A stretch of 64,000 nt of DNA from CATQHP01 sp965205595 (GTDB lineage Bacteria; Acidobacteriota; Terriglobia; Bryobacterales; UBA6623). A program made the position numbers and the translations under genes. The stretch spans positions 45,662 to 109,661 of the forward strand of contig CBDBHI010000066.1 in NCBI GenBank assembly GCA_965205595.1, given 5' to 3'. Below the pieces are notes generated by a model, which saw nothing but the letters and a program-made list of their open reading frames with translations, did not search any database and had not been told where the DNA came from. Below, piece after piece: positions 29,335 through 38,698 of the stretch (positions are counted from its first letter, which is position 1; each line of letters opens with the position of its first letter).

Positions 29335-29637
29335 CTAACGCGTTGTAATCCAGATGGGCGATGACCAGGCGACATTGTTGTCGTCCTGCACGACGCGAAC
29401 GTAGTACAGATCCTCGCCTGGCTTCTTGTCGTTGTCGACGAACGTGAATTTCGTCTCTTGCGGCAGATTTTGTCGGTTGTGCAAGAACTCCTGGTTCTTG
29501 ATGATGTCGATCTGTCGCAGGTGCGTCGTTCCGATTACGCTCACAACGAGCTTGAATCCCGCGCCGGTCGTCACGATGTCGCCCTGCAAGTGCTCTTTTC
29601 CATCGGCGGTCAGCAAGCGGTAGTCGCCTCTTTTCCA
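29335..29637 (-). pseudogene. DUF3604-like C-terminal fragment
   Basis: Minus-strand frame beginning at the edge of IS copy 2 (GDYRLLTADGKEHLQGDIVTTG) and ending DLYYVRVVQDDNNVAWSSPIWITTR. The end closely resembles the C-terminus of the intact DUF3604 protein at 1248-2735 (YYVRVTQ..AWSSPWWVG). All of the PHP-like catalytic part is missing because the IS cut the gene. Confidence 0.6.
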
Positions 29638-31234
29638 ATTGAAAGATGAGCCTGAAGGAGAGAGGCGAAGCAGCTGCGGGGTGAGGGGGATTATAGCGTG
29701 AGTTGAGGTCGGCGGCTACAGCTATTTGTGGCTTCGTAGGGCGGGGTGAGGGGGATTGCATAAGGGGGAAGGGGCGGCAGCCCCAGTCCCCCTTTGCAGC
29801 CATCCCAGGCGAGACCCCACGGCCGTCTTCGGACGTGGGCTGGAGGAGCCGACAACGCCTCGGGTCGGGGCGTTGTCTAGCGCGTGCGCCAGCAGATCGC
29901 GAGGTCTTTGCAGACGCGTTGCAGTTCGTTGCGCTGAGCGTCGAGTTGCTCGGCAAACTCGGTGTCGGAATAAGTGTCCGCTCGCGCTTGGAGCTTCTTG
30001 AGCGAGCGATCCGCGCGCAGGCCGCGCTGCTCGGCGGGCAGGCTGAGCAGCTTTTCCCACGGCGTGCTCCACTCGGCGTACACCTTGCGCAACTTGCCGC
30101 GGCGGTCTCGGCGCTCGCTGGCGAAAGCGCATGGGCGATGAAAATTCAAGTACGGGTTGAGTCACTGGCGGTAGAAGGTGTCGATCGCCTGCGTCGCTTC
30201 CGAGGGCAAAAACTGGTAGCCCATCCACTTGCGCACCACCGCGCCGTTCTTGGTTTCGACCAAGGCATTGTCGTTCGAACGGCGCGCGCGAGACTTCGTA
30301 AATTCAATTCGCAACTTCTCGAGCAGTTTAGTGGTTTGATGGTTGACGAATTCGCTGCCATTGTCGGAGTGAAAGCCGCGAACGATAAATGGAAATTGTT
30401 CCAAAAGGCCTTCCAGCAAGGGAATGAGGTGGTTTTCGTTGCTGCGTTGGACGCAGCCGACGGCCTGCCACTGCGTCACTTCGTCGACCACGTTGATGCT
30501 GTAGGCGCCTTTTTCACCTTCCTGTTCGGGCGAGTGCACGGTGTCGATGCGCAGGTAGCCCGGACGTCCTCGCGGCTCGGGTTGGCGGCGTTCGCCGATC
30601 GCAACGGGCGTGGGACGGGTCTTGTCGAGATGCAAACTGTGACGTTGGTAGACGGCTCTTTTTCGCAAGTTGTACAGCTGGCCCACGGACAATTCGGCCA
30701 GGCGTCGAAACTCTTTGCGGCCGTAGATCTGGAACTCGCGTTGGAGAATGCGGCGGGTGGCCGGCCCCGAGAGGCGCTGATGAACTCGATCGACGTGCGC
30801 CAGTAAGACGCTGTCGGCGCGTGTGTACTTGCTGGGAAAACGGCGCCGCCGATAGGCCCTCGGACGGACGCAACGCGTGTGCAAGAACTGTCCGATCAGG
30901 CGGGTGAGTTGCGCGCGGCTTAAGCCCGTGAGCTTAGCGAGATAACGCCGCAGGAGACCCTTGACGGAGCGCTTCTGGTCGGCATAGTGATGCCGCTTCA
31001 AGACGCTTTCGACGAGCGCATATTTGTCGCTTCGATTGCCGCCCTCGAAGGCGACGGATTGGCACCCGTCGAGAAAACACTCGATCTGCTCCAGACTCAG
31101 CGATTCGGCTTGCTGCACGGCGACTCCCATCGCCCGCAGCTGCTCTGTTCCTGACCACCCAACGGATCCCCGTCAGGCTCATCTTGTATTGGAATCGCCC
31201 TCCCCTTCAGGCTCATCTTGTATTGGACAAGACG
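29637..31234 (-). mobile_element. Integrase-core IS, copy 2 (1598 bp)
   Basis: Same ends as copy 1 (CCTCTTTTCCAATTGAAAGA at the left, CGTCTTGTCCAATACAAGAT inward from the right, with a second subterminal repeat). The flanks differ (GTCG and GTTG), so there is no clean target duplication, and two unrelated truncated genes lie on either side: evidence for rearrangement after insertion. Type A sequence, nearly identical to copy 1 but with a nonsense mutation in the transposase. Confidence 0.85.
29877..31130 (-). pseudogene. Integrase-core transposase (type A), nonsense
   Basis: Same 417-codon gene as at 19853-21106 but codon 323 is TGA instead of TGG (30162-30164), cutting the protein after YRQ, just downstream of the catalytic Glu. 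The remaining frame (29877-30161) is intact. All three catalytic acidic residues precede the stop, so residual activity cannot be excluded. Confidence 0.85.
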
Positions 31235-31235
31235 G

Positions 31236-32816
31236 TTGCGAGGCTCGCAGCTCGAAGAGCATAGTGAACAGACGTTCGGCCCGATTCTGTGGACGCAGTA
31301 CGCTCTGAGCCGCGGAACCCTCAAGGTCATGGCACATTTTCCGCCGATCGGATCAGAGGACCCTCAGACGGCGCGGCTCGATAAACACGAAGGAGGCGCC
31401 TGGGCAACCGTGGGTTCCGCAGCGATCGACCCGCTGTCGCGCAGGGCGCTGTTTCGCATCGAGGATTGGGATGACTCACGCGACATCGAATACTGCGTCG
31501 TCTACGCATGGCGAGGTGAGGATTGCTACTGGGGCGGCGTAATTCGAAAAGACCCAAATGAGAAGGAGCAGCTCCGCGTAGGCGTCTTTTCGTGCGATCA
31601 CGGCGAGGTATTCCCCCAGCGTCGACTCGTGAGAAACGTAGCAATTCAAGACCCGGATATCGTGTTCTTCGCGGGAGACCAGATTTATGAAAGCTACGGC
31701 GGGTTCGGCGTCGCCCGCGGTAAGCCGGCTGGAGAGGCGATGCTCGACTACCTGCGCAAGTACTGGCAGTTCGGCTGGACCTGGCGATCGATATTGAAGG
31801 ATCGCCCGAGCATCATCATCCCAGACGACCACGATGTGTTTCAGGGCAATATCTGGGGCCAGTCCGGTCGTACCTTGCCCGTTTCGCCTGACGGTCAGGG
31901 ATTTGAAAACGGAGGATTCCTGATGGACGTCGACTGGGTCAACGCGGTGCAGCGGACCCAGTCTGGGCACCTGCCAGATCCGGTTGATGCGAGACCCTGC
32001 GACAGCGGGATCGAGGTCTGCTTCACTGAACTTTGCTGGGGGGGAGCAAGCTTTGCGGTGATCGAAGACCGTAAGTTCAAGACAGGCCCAGGCGACGTCC
32101 TATCGGCTCAGCAACGGGCCGTGGGTCGACGGGACCCCGCGGTAGTCGATGTTGACAACGCCGAGATGCTTGGTCCTCGCCAGGAGGAGTTTCTGCGGCG
32201 ATGGGTAGGTGAAAGCAGCGACGTCGACTTCCGAATCGTGTGCTCGCAAACGATCTTCTGCAAGGCGACCACGCACTCGGGCGCTATGCTTCGCAGGAGC
32301 CTCATCGACCTCGATTGCGGAGGTTGGCCTCAGAAGGCTCGAAATAGGGCGCTCGGGATTCTAAGCGCTGCGGCCGGGGTGATCATGCTGCACGGCGATC
32401 AGCACATCGGATCGCTGGTTAAGCATGGCATTGACGATTGGGAGGATGGTCCGCTGGCATTCATGGTCCCAGGGACGTCGAACGGATTCCCTCGGGCGTG
32501 GCGGCCAGATGCTGCCGGAGAAAACCCAGTGGTCGGAGCACCCGTTTGGACGGGACGATACCGAGATGGGTTAGGGAACCGCATGACCGTACTGGGCGCC
32601 GCGAATCCAGATCCGGACAGCAATACCAAAGAGGGCCAGGCCGGGATGAATCCGGAAGAAATCGCCCACCGAAAGGGCTCGGGACACGGCGTATTGGTTC
32701 TGGATCGAAAGACTCTAGTCGCGACCTTCAATATGTGGCGACACGCCTTTGACGCCAAGCGGCCCGCGGATGACGACCAGTTCCCAGGGTTTCCGATCTC
32801 CATCGCCCTGACCTAG
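31236..32816 (+). pseudogene. PhoD-like phosphatase, 5' end missing
   Basis: Calcineurin-like phosphatase of the PhoD type, about 527 codons from the edge of IS copy 2. Visible metal-site elements: VGVFSCDHGE, PDIVFFAGDQIYE, SIIIPDDHDVFQGN and MLHGDQHIGS. The N-terminal end (including any signal peptide) was lost at the IS boundary; an ATG inside the IS at 31218 is in frame and could allow a shortened product. The remainder is intact and followed after 12 bases by a nitrilase-like gene start. Confidence 0.8.
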
Positions 32817-32828
32817 ATAAGGATCGCT

Positions 32829-32888
32829 ATGAGCCGTCGAAAGATTCGAGTCGGAATGGGACAGATGCTGGTGGATGGTGGCCGGAGC
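32829..32888 (+). pseudogene. Nitrilase-like gene stub
   Basis: An ATG 12 bases after the PhoD stop opens MSRRKIRVGMGQMLVDGGRS, which looks like the N-terminal strand of carbon-nitrogen hydrolases (IRVGMGQMLVEGG-type). IS copy 3 cuts it after 20 codons. The family call rests on this short peptide only. It was probably co-transcribed with the PhoD gene. Confidence 0.45.
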
Positions 32889-34464
32889 CGTCTTGTCCAA
32901 CACAAGATGAGCCTGGAGGTAATTTGGGCAAGGTCGATTAGGAACAGGCAAACTGCGGGCGATGGGAGTCGCCGTGCAGCAGGCCGAATCAGTGAGTCTC
33001 GATGAGATCGAGAGTTTTCTCGACGGGTGTGGGTCCGTCGAGTTCCAGGCCGGAAGTCGAGCGGATAAATACGCGCTCGTCGAAGGCGTCCTGAAGAGGC
33101 ATCATTATGCCGACCAGAAGCGCTCGGTTAAAGGATTGTTGAGACGCTTCCTGAGCAAGCTAACCGGCTTAAGCCGCGCCCAATTGACTCGCCTCATCGG
33201 GCAGTTTTTGCGCGAAAAGTGCGTTCGGCCGACAGCCTATCGAAGGCGCCGCTTCCCCACCAAGTACAGCCGCGCCGACATCGTTCTCCTGGCGCATGTC
33301 GACCAAGTACAGCAACGTCTCTCCGGGCCGGCGACGCGTCGCATTCTCCAGCGCGAGTTCCAAATCTACAACCGCAAGGAGTTCGAACGCCTTGCCGAAC
33401 TGTCGGTGGGACACCTCTACAACTTGCGCAAACGCGCCGTCTACCGGCGACACAGTTTGCATCTCGACAAGACTCGACCGACACCCGTGGCGATCGGCGA
33501 ACGCCGCCAACCCGAGCCGCGAGGACGTCCGGGCTACCTGCGCATCGACACCGTGCACTCGCCCGAACAGGAAGGTGAAAAAGGCGCCTACAGCATCAAC
33601 GTGGTCGACGAAGTGACGCAGTGGCAGGCCGTCGGCTGCGTCCAACGCATCAACGAAAACCACCTCATTCCCTTGCTGGAAGGCCTTTTGGAACAATTTC
33701 CATTTATCGTTCGCGGCTTTCACTCCGACAATGGCAGCGAATTCGTCAACCATCAAACCGCTAAACTGCTCGAGAAGTTGCGAATTGAATTTACGAAGTC
33801 TCGCGCGCGCCGTTCGAACGACAATGCCTTGGTCGAAACCAAGAACGGCGCGGTGGTGCGCAAGTGGATGGGCTACCAGTTTTTGCCCTCGGAAGCGACG
33901 CAGGCGATCGACACCTTCTACCGCCAGTGGCTCAACCCGTACTTGAATTTTCATCGCCCATGCGCTTTCGCCAGCGAGCGCCGAGACCGCCGCGGCAAGT
34001 TGCGCAAGGTGTACGCCGAGTGGAGCACGCCGTGGGAAAAGCTGCTCAGCCTGCCCGCCGAGCAGCGCGGCCTGCGCGCGGATCGCTCGCTCAAGAAGCT
34101 CCAAGCGCGAGCGGACACTTGTTCCGACACCGAGTTTGCCGAGCAACTCGACGCTCAGCGCAACGAACTGCAACGCGTCTGCAAAGACCTCGCGATCTGC
34201 TGGCGCACGCGCTAGACAACGCCCCGACCCGAGGCGTTGTCGGCTCCTCCGGCCCACGTCCGAAGACGGCCGTGGGGTCTCGCCTGGGATGGCTGCAAAG
34301 GGGGATTGGGCTGCCGCCCCTTCCCCCTTATGCAATCCCCCTCACCCCGCCCTACGAAGCCACAAATAGCTGTAGCCGCCGACCTCAACTCACGCTATAA
34401 TCCCCCTCAACCCACAGCTGCTTCGCCTCTCTCCTTCAGGCTCATCTTTCAATTGGAAAAGAGG
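32889..34464 (+). mobile_element. Integrase-core IS, copy 3 (1576 bp)
   Basis: Begins CGTCTTGTCCAACACAAGAT and ends ...AATTGGAAAAGAGG. Unlike copies 1, 2 and 4 it has only one AAGATGAGCCTG repeat at its left end, accounting for its shorter length. Flanks GAGC and TAAC do not match, so no target duplication. Type B sequence, nearly identical to copy 4. Confidence 0.85.
32962..34215 (+). CDS. Integrase-core transposase (type B)
   Basis: Intact 417-aa DDE transposase. Residues 1 to ~163 (VSLDEIESFLDGCGSVEFQ...) diverge from type A copies, but from HSLHLDKTRPTPVAIGERR onward the protein is identical to them. Catalytic residues are in RIDTVHSPE, HSDNGSEF and NALVETKNG. Confidence 0.85.
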   Translation: MGVAVQQAESVSLDEIESFLDGCGSVEFQAGSRADKYALVEGVLKRHHYADQKRSVKGLLRRFLSKLTGLSRAQLTRLIGQFLREKCVRPTAYRRRRFPTKYSRADIVLLAHVDQVQQRLSGPATRRILQREFQIYNRKEFERLAELSVGHLYNLRKRAVYRRHSLHLDKTRPTPVAIGERRQPEPRGRPGYLRIDTVHSPEQEGEKGAYSINVVDEVTQWQAVGCVQRINENHLIPLLEGLLEQFPFIVRGFHSDNGSEFVNHQTAKLLEKLRIEFTKSRARRSNDNALVETKNGAVVRKWMGYQFLPSEATQAIDTFYRQWLNPYLNFHRPCAFASERRDRRGKLRKVYAEWSTPWEKLLSLPAEQRGLRADRSLKKLQARADTCSDTEFAEQLDAQRNELQRVCKDLAICWRTR

Positions 34465-34528
34465 TAACGCGCGATCGCGGGATCCGGACGAGGGCATATC
34501 TACGCCGTTTGCGGATACCAACGGCACC

Positions 34529-36112
34529 TTAGGGGTAATGCCCGCGGTGCAAGGTATCCCAGAGCTTGGCGGCACCGGATTCGGGTGTCTCGCCGTCAAC
34601 TTCGACTGCTCGGTTGGTTTCACGCATGAGGTCGTCGTCGATCTTGCTCACTAGATTTGACAGCGTGTCGATGAGCGCGGGGTTTTTCGAGGCCTCGGGC
34701 GAAGCGAGCAAGATTGCGTCGTAGGGTGGGAAGGCTTGCTTAGGGTCTTCGAGGACCAGTAGCTCGTGAGCAGCGATGCGGCCGTCGGTTGAGTAGGCTG
34801 TTACCACGTCGACTTGCTCGTCCATGACGGCGTCGAACATGTAGATCGCCTGCATCCCAATCGTGGAAAGCGAGCCTAGGTTGTAGAGCTCGCGAACACG
34901 GGTCCACTCAGGGCGGCCGAAGGCTTCGGGGTCTCCTCCAACTCTGAGGTTGCGGCCGGCTAGGTCGGCGATGGAGCTGATCGCAAGGCGCTCGGCGTTA
35001 TCGCGGCGCATCGCCAAGGAGTAGGTATTTTCGAATCCAAGAGGACCGACCATCACAATTCCGTGCTCTTGGAGTAGATAGGCGGCTACCTCGATTTGAG
35101 TTTGAACGCGCGGGGCGGGCTGGTCGCGCTTCATGATGGTCGTCCAAATGGTTCCGGTGTAGTCGACGTAAGCATCGACGGCACTTTGACTCAGTGCGTC
35201 GAAGAGGATAGTTGAACCCATGTTGGGGCGGTTGTCGACACTGGCTCCGGCGGACTGCAGCTCTAAGGCGAGCAATTCGGCGAGGATGTAGCTTTCTACA
35301 AAGGGCTTCGAGCCGGTGGTGATGGTTAAGCCTTGAAGGGGCCGTTCGGATGCGACGGGGCTTTTCGATTGGATAGTTGAACTGCCGGCAGTCGGCTCGG
35401 GTTTCGTCTTGAACGTCGGCAGCAGGGCGGTGACGACTGCGACTAGAGCCGCGGCTACGAGCGCGGCAGCGACGTTGCGCGCTCGGCCGTAGCGGCGGGT
35501 TCGCAGGGCGCGTTCGCACGCGCTGAGGGCTTGATCGAGTGCGACCGCGAGTGCGGCGGCGAAGAAACATCCAAAGAGCGTCGTTGCGTGGTTGCGGGTT
35601 TGTAGGCCGGTGAAAATGTAGGTTCCGAGACCGTTGGCCCCGACCGCCGTGGCTAGAGTCGTCATGCCGACTACCCACACGGTTGCGGTGCGGACGCCGG
35701 CGATGATCACGGGCAGGGCCAGGGGAAAGCGGACTTGGCGTAGGATCTGGCGCTCGCTCATGCCTAGGCCGCGGGCGGCTTCGATGAGCGTCGGATCGAT
35801 TTCGTCTAGGCCGGTGATGCTGTTTTGCAGCATAGGCAGGATGGCGTAGAGCGTTAGCGCCGCGTATGCCGGCGCGAAGCCGATTGTGCCGCCGAGCAGC
35901 GGAACCATGAGGGCCAGCAGGGCTAGGCCGGGGATGGTTTGGATCGTTCCCGCGATCGCTAGGCTGGTGCGTCTGATTCTTTCACTGCGGTCGGCGGCAA
36001 CGGCCAGGATGAGAGTAATAACTGCCGCCGTTGTGAGAGCGCAAAGCGAAATCAGAAGGTGGCCGGATAGCAGCGCCGGCAGGTCGCTCACGTTTTGCGC
36101 GAATCCGTTCAC
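34529..36112 (-). CDS. Osmolyte ABC transporter, fused permease and binding protein
   Basis: A 527-aa fusion of an OpuCB/ProW-type permease and an OpuCC/ProX-type substrate-binding protein for quaternary amines such as glycine betaine or choline. Residues 1-225 form about six membrane segments with the EAARGLGMSERQILRQVRFPLALP loop that contacts the ATPase. Residues ~255-527 are the binding domain (ITTGSKPFVESYILAELLALELQ, VDAYVDYTGTIW, EDPKQAFPPYDAILL). It overlaps the upstream ATPase gene by 4 bases (ATGA). Such fusions are known in this family. Ligand is inferred from the family. Confidence 0.9.
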   Translation of the reverse strand: MNGFAQNVSDLPALLSGHLLISLCALTTAAVITLILAVAADRSERIRRTSLAIAGTIQTIPGLALLALMVPLLGGTIGFAPAYAALTLYAILPMLQNSITGLDEIDPTLIEAARGLGMSERQILRQVRFPLALPVIIAGVRTATVWVVGMTTLATAVGANGLGTYIFTGLQTRNHATTLFGCFFAAALAVALDQALSACERALRTRRYGRARNVAAALVAAALVAVVTALLPTFKTKPEPTAGSSTIQSKSPVASERPLQGLTITTGSKPFVESYILAELLALELQSAGASVDNRPNMGSTILFDALSQSAVDAYVDYTGTIWTTIMKRDQPAPRVQTQIEVAAYLLQEHGIVMVGPLGFENTYSLAMRRDNAERLAISSIADLAGRNLRVGGDPEAFGRPEWTRVRELYNLGSLSTIGMQAIYMFDAVMDEQVDVVTAYSTDGRIAAHELLVLEDPKQAFPPYDAILLASPEASKNPALIDTLSNLVSKIDDDLMRETNRAVEVDGETPESGAAKLWDTLHRGHYP

Positions 36113-36879
36113 TGCAAGAACAGTCCTTTAAGCTCGTTGGCTTGACGGCGGGGGGTCTGCAGGAGTTCTTCAATGTACGCGCTCGCCGGGTTGTCTAGAA
36201 TCTCTTTGGGCGTCCCGACTTGCGCTACTTGGCCGGCGGCTAGGATCGCAATGCGGTCGGCTAGCAACAGCGCCTCCGTCATGTCGTGGGTGACGAGGAT
36301 GACGGTTAGCTCAAGTCGGCGCTGGAGGGCCTTGAAGTCAGTCTGGAGTTGATCGCGAGTTACGGGGTCGAGGGCTCCGAAGGGCTCGTCCATGAGAAGG
36401 AGTTTAGGTTTGGCGGCTAGCGCTCGGGCTACGCCTATGCGCTGCTTTTCGCCTCCGGAAAGTTCGGATGGAAACCGGCCGCGGTATTGGTTTGGGTCTA
36501 GCTGGACGAGCTCGAGGAGTTCGTCGACTCGCGGCTCGATCTGGGTTGCTGTCCAGTCGAGAAGTTTGGGCACGATGCTGATGTTCTCGCCGACGGTCAT
36601 ATGCGGGAAAAGGGCGGCGCCTTGGATGACGTAGCCGATTGAGCGGCGCAGGATTGTCGGGTCTAGTGTTGTGATGTCTTGGCCCGCTACATCGACACTG
36701 CCTTGGTCGGGTTTGGCGAGGCCGTTGATTGTTCGCAGTAGGGTGGTTTTGCCGGAACCGGAGGCCCCCAAAAGGACTAGGATTTCGCCGGGGATCGCGT
36801 TCAGGTTGACTTGTTGGAGAACAGGGGCTGGGCTTCCGGCGAAGGATTTTGAGACGTTCTGGATGGATACTGCGGTCAT
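36109..36879 (-). CDS. Osmolyte ABC transporter ATP-binding protein
   Basis: A 256-aa ABC ATPase of the OpuCA/ProV type. Walker A GASGSGKTT, Q-loop in YVIQGAALFPHMTV, signature LSGGEKQRIGVARALAA, Walker B LLLMDEPFGALD, and switch His in VTHDMTEAL. There is no C-terminal CBS pair, so the osmosensing module of OpuA/OpuCA types is missing. It is coupled to the permease/binding-protein fusion by a 4-base overlap; together they form the complete importer. Confidence 0.92.
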   Translation of the reverse strand: MTAVSIQNVSKSFAGSPAPVLQQVNLNAIPGEILVLLGASGSGKTTLLRTINGLAKPDQGSVDVAGQDITTLDPTILRRSIGYVIQGAALFPHMTVGENISIVPKLLDWTATQIEPRVDELLELVQLDPNQYRGRFPSELSGGEKQRIGVARALAAKPKLLLMDEPFGALDPVTRDQLQTDFKALQRRLELTVILVTHDMTEALLLADRIAILAAGQVAQVGTPKEILDNPASAYIEELLQTPRRQANELKGLFLQ

Positions 36880-36965
36880 TGCTGATTATTTTTTGGGCCG
36901 CTGGAAGTCGGTGCCAGGCGTGGACTTCCGCCCACGCGATCGAGAGCGTAGCTTTTAGACATAGC

Positions 36966-38657
36966 CTACGCGAAGTAGATCAGCATGGATATTGTTAGCG
37001 CTCCTAGACCGTAGGCCCACGGGCGTTCGCTTCTCCAGAATGGGCGCACTGGCTCGGCGGCTATTGCTCGTTGATGGCCTTTCCAGGTGTAGGCCTCGAT
37101 GTCTTGCCTCGGGCCTCCGCTTGAGCGGCTGAGGGTGATCATGACTACCAGCGCGAATAGCGCCGTGAGAGCCGTTCTATGCAAAAAGTTTAGTTCCGAG
37201 CCAAGCGCGGCGACTAGGGATTGCGAGAGCGGGTAGGCGGCGCTGATCCAGGCGCTGTATCCCCACTGAACCGCGAACGAGAATATGGGCGAAATTAGCA
37301 TTGCCCAAAACGAACCGGCGGCACTTGCGCCTCGCCACAGGATGCCCGCAAGAAACGCGACGGCGATGCCTGGGACGATGTGGCCGATTTGGGACGGTAC
37401 TTTAAGGAAAAAGTTGTCGCCGGCATCTTGGGTGTAGATTCCGGCGGCGATTCCGGCGGCAACAACTACGAACGCTACGATCGTTACTCTCCCGACGAAT
37501 ACGAGCTTGCTCTCGTCGGCGTTGGGATTGATGTAGCGCTTATAGAAATCGAATGTGAACAGCGTTGCGCCGGAGTTCATCATCGAGTCGATGCTTGATA
37601 GGATGGCCCCGATCAGCCCGGCGGTGATGATGCCGACTAGGCCGTAACCAACCGGAACAACTAGTTTCACCAGCAGTGGAAAGGCGTCATCGGGGAGAGG
37701 AAGCGCGCCAATTTCACCGGATGCGAGCCGGGCTTGGAAAAGATGTCCGCCCGCGATGCCGGTGGCTACGGAGACGAACGGGACCAACAGTTTCAGGTAG
37801 CCGGCGGCAACGATACCCATCTTGGCGTCGAAATCGCTGCGGGCGGCTAAGGCGCGTTGGGCAATGAACTGATTGGTTGCCCAATAGAAGATGTGAATGA
37901 TTAAAAGTCCACTGAATACGCCGCTCCATGGCAGTTGGGGGTGGTCAGTGGGCAGGTAGAGGTGAAATTTTTGATCGGCTTCGGGAAGCGCCGCGTCGGT
38001 GGCGAGGAGTGCGCTAAAGCCGCCAATTTCGGGCTGCGAGAAGACCAAAAACGCAACAATGATGCCGGATAGCAAGAGCATGACCGACTGAATCAGGTCG
38101 GTCCAGATGACAGCCGTGAGTCCACCGAAGATGGTGTAGACGCTGGTGACGACCGCGAAGACTAAGATCCCGGCCGTGTAGCTCATTTCGAATGGCGTGT
38201 CACTGAGCAGGTAGCGAAGGGCACGTGAGCCGATGTAGAAGCCGAGGGCCATCCGCACGATGACGATGGTGATGATTGTGAATGCGGAGTACAGGAAGCC
38301 GCTGCGTTCGTCGTAGCGTTTGGTGAGATATTCCGAAAGTGTGTAGAGCCCCATCTTGCGATAGAGCGGTAGGAAGACGAAGGCCAACACCAGCAGTCCG
38401 GCGATGGCGCCGTACTCGAAGTGGGATTGCGCGAATCCGATGGAGTAGCCGATGCCGAGCATGCCGACGAGATGTTCAGCGCTGACGTTGGTGCCGAAAA
38501 TGGAGCCGGCGACGCCCCACCAGGGGATGCTCTTGCCGGCGAGGAAGAAATCTTGGGTGCTTTCTTGCTTACGGCCGGACCACAGGCCGACCGCCATGAC
38601 GACGATGAGACTGGTTAAAAAGATCGCGAAGTCGAAGGTGCTTAGCGCGACTGGCAC
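36966..38657 (-). CDS. Sodium/solute symporter (SSS family)
   Basis: A 563-aa inner-membrane protein with about 14 hydrophobic segments. SSS features: DFFLAGKSIPWWGVAGSIFGTNVSAEHLVGM near the N-terminus, TLSEYLTKRYDERSGFLYSAF, SVYTIFGGLTAVIWTDLIQS and SSIDSMMNSGATLFTFDFYKR. It resembles the SGLT-like branch for sugars. Lies downstream of the DASS transporter gene with a 41-base gap, probably one transcript. Substrate not determinable. Confidence 0.9.
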   Translation of the reverse strand: MPVALSTFDFAIFLTSLIVVMAVGLWSGRKQESTQDFFLAGKSIPWWGVAGSIFGTNVSAEHLVGMLGIGYSIGFAQSHFEYGAIAGLLVLAFVFLPLYRKMGLYTLSEYLTKRYDERSGFLYSAFTIITIVIVRMALGFYIGSRALRYLLSDTPFEMSYTAGILVFAVVTSVYTIFGGLTAVIWTDLIQSVMLLLSGIIVAFLVFSQPEIGGFSALLATDAALPEADQKFHLYLPTDHPQLPWSGVFSGLLIIHIFYWATNQFIAQRALAARSDFDAKMGIVAAGYLKLLVPFVSVATGIAGGHLFQARLASGEIGALPLPDDAFPLLVKLVVPVGYGLVGIITAGLIGAILSSIDSMMNSGATLFTFDFYKRYINPNADESKLVFVGRVTIVAFVVVAAGIAAGIYTQDAGDNFFLKVPSQIGHIVPGIAVAFLAGILWRGASAAGSFWAMLISPIFSFAVQWGYSAWISAAYPLSQSLVAALGSELNFLHRTALTALFALVVMITLSRSSGGPRQDIEAYTWKGHQRAIAAEPVRPFWRSERPWAYGLGALTISMLIYFA

Positions 38658-38698
38658 GGATCAACAGGGTAGCTTACGGGCAGTGGCGCGCGAGGCGG

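Noticed and set aside
33169..34335. Long antisense open frames (388 aa and similar) inside the integrase-core IS copies
   Set aside because: They lie opposite the transposase gene in every copy, show composition typical of a GC-rich shadow frame and have no domain features.
29637..34464. Composite transposon formed by IS copies 2 and 3 around the PhoD gene
   Set aside because: The outer flanks (GTCG, TAAC) do not match and the copies belong to different sequence types (A and B), so there is no sign the unit moved as one.
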